NCBI GenBank assembly: GCA_017959525.1
Contig: JAGDAL010000348.1
Location: 1-7,117, forward strand
DNA from: Lachnospiraceae bacterium
GTDB lineage: Bacteria > Bacillota > Clostridia > Lachnospirales > Lachnospiraceae
Reading direction: 5' to 3'
Length of the DNA: 7,117 nt
Below, one piece after another: positions 5,008 through 7,117 of the stretch. A program made the translations under genes and the position numbers. The notes under the pieces are model-generated. The model worked only from the letters and a program-made list of their open reading frames with translations, searched no databases and was not told the DNA's origin. Each line of letters opens with the position of its first letter. The stretch's first letter is position 1.

Positions 5008-5790
5008 TTATTCGCTCGGCTTCAGACCATTCTTCTCCAAGTCTTTCTCCAGCTCCCAGTTCTCCAAACGACGAACGCCACTGTCCTTCTTCTCTTCCGT
5101 AAGGTCAGCTGCAATGGCACGGGAGGTCTGGATTTTCTGGATTAAGGAGCGAATCTCGTCCGGCTCCTTGGCAAGTGCCATACCGATTACAAACTGGTCG
5201 CCCACACGATGCTGGGTGCGGCGGACAATGCCTTCCACCTCGTAATTCACCCCGTCGGACCAGGTAATCTTGCAACGCTCTCCCACGCCCGGAAGATTCT
5301 TCACACCCTTGACCGAAACGCCGATGCCATCATGGCATACATTCAATACGAAACAAGGAATCTCAAACTCGTAGCCCTTCCAATCCAGCTTGCCGTTGGC
5401 ATCCACCGAAACGCGGAAGGAATTCCGGCGGTTAAAAGAGGACGCATCCGTGGTATTTTTTAATACCATGGCATACGGCTTGTCATTGACACGGATAAGA
5501 TTCACCGAAACCGGCGCCCAACGATACACCTTGCCATTGGAAAGAATCAGATATAAGCTGCTCACCACCTTCTCGGATTGAAAATTCACCATCTTGGAAT
5601 CAAAGATGACATTCTCTACCACGATATAGTGCTTCACCGCTTCCGTACCCAGATTCTTGGCAATGGAACCAAGCTTATCCGCATCCTCACAGACGCGCAA
5701 ATCGAAGTCAATCTGCTCTCCGGTCTCATTGTCCACGGAAGAAAGCTTCAATGTATACCCCTCTAAAGATCGAATCTGATCAATAAACAT
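5008..5790 (-). CDS. PilZ-domain protein, probable cyclic-di-GMP receptor (YcgR-like)
   Basis: 260 residues, cytoplasmic, no signal peptide or membrane helix. The layout resembles YcgR/YpfA-type proteins: an N-terminal beta-rich YcgR-N-like part (about 1-115) and a PilZ domain (about 119-220). The c-di-GMP-binding arginine motif is RRNSFR at 121-126 (RxxxR as R122 and R126). The second motif, usually D/N-x-S-x-x-G, reads NVCHDG (150-155), with cysteine in place of serine. A charged tail (225-260) follows. In Firmicutes such proteins bind c-di-GMP and act on the flagellar motor or on exopolysaccharide; the target here is unknown. The gene begins 17 nt after trpS, so they are one operon, and a GGDEF protein gene lies just upstream of trpS. 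The ATG at 5790 is preceded by GGGGTGAAGGA. No terminator follows directly; the hairpins at 4698-4862 are the first candidates. Confidence 0.85.
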   Translation of the reverse strand: MFIDQIRSLEGYTLKLSSVDNETGEQIDFDLRVCEDADKLGSIAKNLGTEAVKHYIVVENVIFDSKMVNFQSEKVVSSLYLILSNGKVYRWAPVSVNLIRVNDKPYAMVLKNTTDASSFNRRNSFRVSVDANGKLDWKGYEFEIPCFVLNVCHDGIGVSVKGVKNLPGVGERCKITWSDGVNYEVEGIVRRTQHRVGDQFVIGMALAKEPDEIRSLIQKIQTSRAIAADLTEEKKDSGVRRLENWELEKDLEKNGLKPSE

Positions 5791-5807
5791 TCCTTCACCC
5801 CAATGCT

Positions 5808-6809
5808 TTAGATTTGATAGAAGCCTACCTTCTTGTAAACCTTACGTAATGTTTTATTTGCAACATAGGACGCATGCTCTGCACCCTTGCGATATACATC
5901 TTCCAAATAAGCCTTGTCCTTAATCAGGCGCTCTGCCTCTTCACGAATCGGACGCATGGCATCGATAACAACCTCACCAACGGCCGGCTTAAATACACCG
6001 TAACCCTTGCCAGCAAACTCTGCCTCGATTTCCTCGAAGGTCTTGCCGGTCAAAGTAGAATAGATATTCATCAGGTTGGCAACGCCAGGCTTGTTCTCAC
6101 GGTCATAACGAACCGGATTCTCGGTATCACTATCGGTTACCGCACGCTTGAACTTACGAGCGATGGTATCCGGATCATCCATCAGGAATACACAACCATC
6201 CGGAACAGACTTGGACATCTTATCTCCCGGTGTGGTTAAGCCGTAGATACGGGCACCGGTCTTCGCAATCAATGGCTCCGGAACCTTGAAGACATCTCCG
6301 TAGATGCTGTTAAAACGGGTTGCAATGTCACGGGTTAACTCCACGTGCTGCTTCTGGTCTTCACCAACCGGTACGTAGTCTGCCTGATACAGAAGGATGT
6401 CCGCTGCCATTAATGCAGGATAGGTAAAAAGTCCGGCATTGATGTTGTCCTTATGCTTCGCAGATTTATCCTTGAACTGCGTCATACGGGACAACTCACC
6501 GAACATAGTGTAGCAATTCAACACCCAAGCCAGCTGTGCATGCTGTGGCACCATGGACTGCAAGAACAATACGTTCTTCTCCGGATCCAAACCACAGGCA
6601 ATGTACTGTGCCAACTGGTGTAAGGAGCGACGACGTAACTCTGCCGGCTCCTGGCGAACGGTAATGGTATGTAAGTCCGCCATAAAATAGAAACATTCAT
6701 ATTCATCAACCCGGGATGACCAGTTCTTGATTGCACCTAAATAATTGCCCAGGTGCAAATCCCCACTTGGCTGGATACCGGATAACATTCTTTTCTTTGG
6801 TTCTTCCAT
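5808..6809 (-). CDS. trpS: Tryptophan--tRNA ligase
   Basis: Cytoplasmic class I synthetase, 333 residues from the ATG at 6809, the normal bacterial length. It activates tryptophan and charges tRNA-Trp. Visible: the N-terminal SGIQPSGDLHLGNYLGAI segment (10-27) holding the HIGH-equivalent HLGN (19-22), the FYFMADLHTIT stretch (40-50), PALMAADILLYQADYVPVGE (131-150) around the tryptophan pocket, the QHVELTRDIA segment (154-163), and KMSKS (197-201). An in-frame TTG at 6833 would add 8 residues, but the ATG has GAGAGGG (6816-6822) 6 nt upstream and matches the family N-terminus. The promoter at 6846-6874 belongs to it. PilZ follows 17 nt later. Only 65 nt separate it from the GGDEF gene, so there is no room for a T-box. 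Confidence 0.96.
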   Translation of the reverse strand: MEEPKKRMLSGIQPSGDLHLGNYLGAIKNWSSRVDEYECFYFMADLHTITVRQEPAELRRRSLHQLAQYIACGLDPEKNVLFLQSMVPQHAQLAWVLNCYTMFGELSRMTQFKDKSAKHKDNINAGLFTYPALMAADILLYQADYVPVGEDQKQHVELTRDIATRFNSIYGDVFKVPEPLIAKTGARIYGLTTPGDKMSKSVPDGCVFLMDDPDTIARKFKRAVTDSDTENPVRYDRENKPGVANLMNIYSTLTGKTFEEIEAEFAGKGYGVFKPAVGEVVIDAMRPIREEAERLIKDKAYLEDVYRKGAEHASYVANKTLRKVYKKVGFYQI

Positions 6810-6815
6810 GATTTT

Positions 6816-6822
6816 CCCTCTC
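6816..6822 (-). promoter_or_regulatory. Ribosome binding site of trpS
   Basis: GAGAGGG on the minus strand, 6 nt before the ATG at 6809. It decides for this start over the in-frame TTG at 6833, because it lies inside the longer reading. Confidence 0.75.
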
Positions 6823-6838
6823 AATCGATACAAATTCT

Positions 6839-6856
6839 ACAGATTATTGTATCTGT
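6839..6856. repeat. Dyad over the trpS -10 box
   Basis: ACAGAT (6839-6844) and ATCTGT (6851-6856), a 6-bp inverted repeat with a 6-nt spacer, centred on the -10 box. It is an operator-like position, but short enough to arise by chance. Confidence 0.3.
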
Positions 6857-6874
6857 TTCCATTCCCGCTTTCAA
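6846..6874 (-). promoter_or_regulatory. Promoter of trpS-PilZ
   Basis: Minus strand TTGAAA (6869-6874, five of six), 17-nt spacer, TACAAT (6846-6851, five of six). Start near 6839 and a leader of about 30 nt. The -35 begins directly after the stop codon of the GGDEF gene (6875-6877). Readthrough from that gene is also possible, since there is no terminator between them. Confidence 0.6.
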
Positions 6875-7117
6875 CTAAATATCACTGCAAATGCGGTCTT
6901 TTCCTTCGTTCTTGGCACGATACAATAAGGCATCCACCCGGTCAATGGTTTCCTTGGCACACTCCCCATCGCGATGCTTGGTAAGACCGATGCTCACGGT
7001 AATCGGTCGATGCATCACTTCCGGATTGGCTACCTGCTCCCGAATACAATCTGCAATCTCCAGGATCTCCGCATCCGTGTACCCGATGCCCAGGGCCATG
7101 AATTCCTCACCGCCCCA
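6875..7117 (-). CDS. GGDEF diguanylate cyclase, C-terminal 80 residues
   Basis: The 5' part is outside the window. The first residues inside read WGGEEFMALG, so the GGEEF active-site motif is intact at 7100-7117. Then follow a helix (YTDAEILEIADCIREQV), ITVSIGL, and the family C-terminal signature DALLYRAKNEGKDRI. It ends with TAG at 6875-6877. This is the second half of a GGDEF domain, which makes cyclic-di-GMP from two GTP. An intact GGEEF predicts activity. The inhibitory RxxD site and any N-terminal sensor domain lie outside. The gene is 65 nt upstream of trpS and close to the PilZ gene, a likely receptor of its product. The ATG at 7099 is internal and not a start. Confidence 0.92.
   Translation of the reverse strand, partial: WGGEEFMALGIGYTDAEILEIADCIREQVANPEVMHRPITVSIGLTKHRDGECAKETIDRVDALLYRAKNEGKDRICSDI

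Noticed and set aside
6496..6736. Minus-strand open frames inside trpS
   Set aside because: Out of frame with an intact, fully recognisable TrpRS.
6810..6833. TTG start at 6833 for trpS
   Set aside because: The ATG at 6809 has GAGAGGG at 6 nt and gives the usual TrpRS N-terminus; the extra eight residues cover the ribosome binding site.

Overview
The window reads as chromosomal DNA of a Gram-positive anaerobe of the Clostridia, most likely Lachnospiraceae. This rests on the protein flavour of the HisRS, AspRS and small HTH protein, on strong AGGAGG-type ribosome binding sites, and on sigma-A-like promoters. That placement is inference from memory of families, not a search. All genes lie on the minus strand, so transcription runs from high to low coordinates.

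Layout in the direction of transcription. (1) 7117-6878: the last 80 residues of a GGDEF diguanylate cyclase, with the GGEEF catalytic motif at the window edge. (2) 6809-5808: trpS, behind its own promoter. (3) 5790-5008: a YcgR-like PilZ protein, 17 nt behind trpS. (4) 5007-4673: a 335-nt gene-free stretch with a near-consensus promoter, a guanine-type purine riboswitch aptamer, an overlapping terminator, and two more hairpins with U-tracts. (5) 4672-3323: a MATE-family efflux transporter. (6) 3322-3163: a 160-nt leader with a good promoter, operator-like repeats and an inverted repeat, leading to (7) an 81-residue XRE-type HTH protein. (8) 2853-1594 hisS and (9) 1570-1 aspS (3' end outside the window) form a two-gene synthetase operon with a 23-nt gap and its own extended -10 promoter.

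The main discovery is the riboswitch. The 3' strand of aptamer stem P1 is also the 5' arm of the terminator, so ligand binding should prevent termination (an ON switch). The ligand-reading pyrimidine is C, which predicts guanine or hypoxanthine. The next gene is an efflux pump. The arrangement resembles B. subtilis pbuE, where an adenine ON switch controls a purine efflux pump, but here with guanine-type recognition and a MATE transporter. Two further terminator-like hairpins between the switch and the transporter complicate this model.

A second theme is cyclic-di-GMP: a probable producer (GGDEF) and a probable receptor (PilZ) flank trpS. A third is the HTH gene: repeats sit in its promoter, and a leader segment can pair with 12 of 13 bases at its ribosome binding site. 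No T-box leader fits in front of trpS or hisS-aspS. I saw no tRNA, rRNA, CRISPR, insertion sequence or phage gene.
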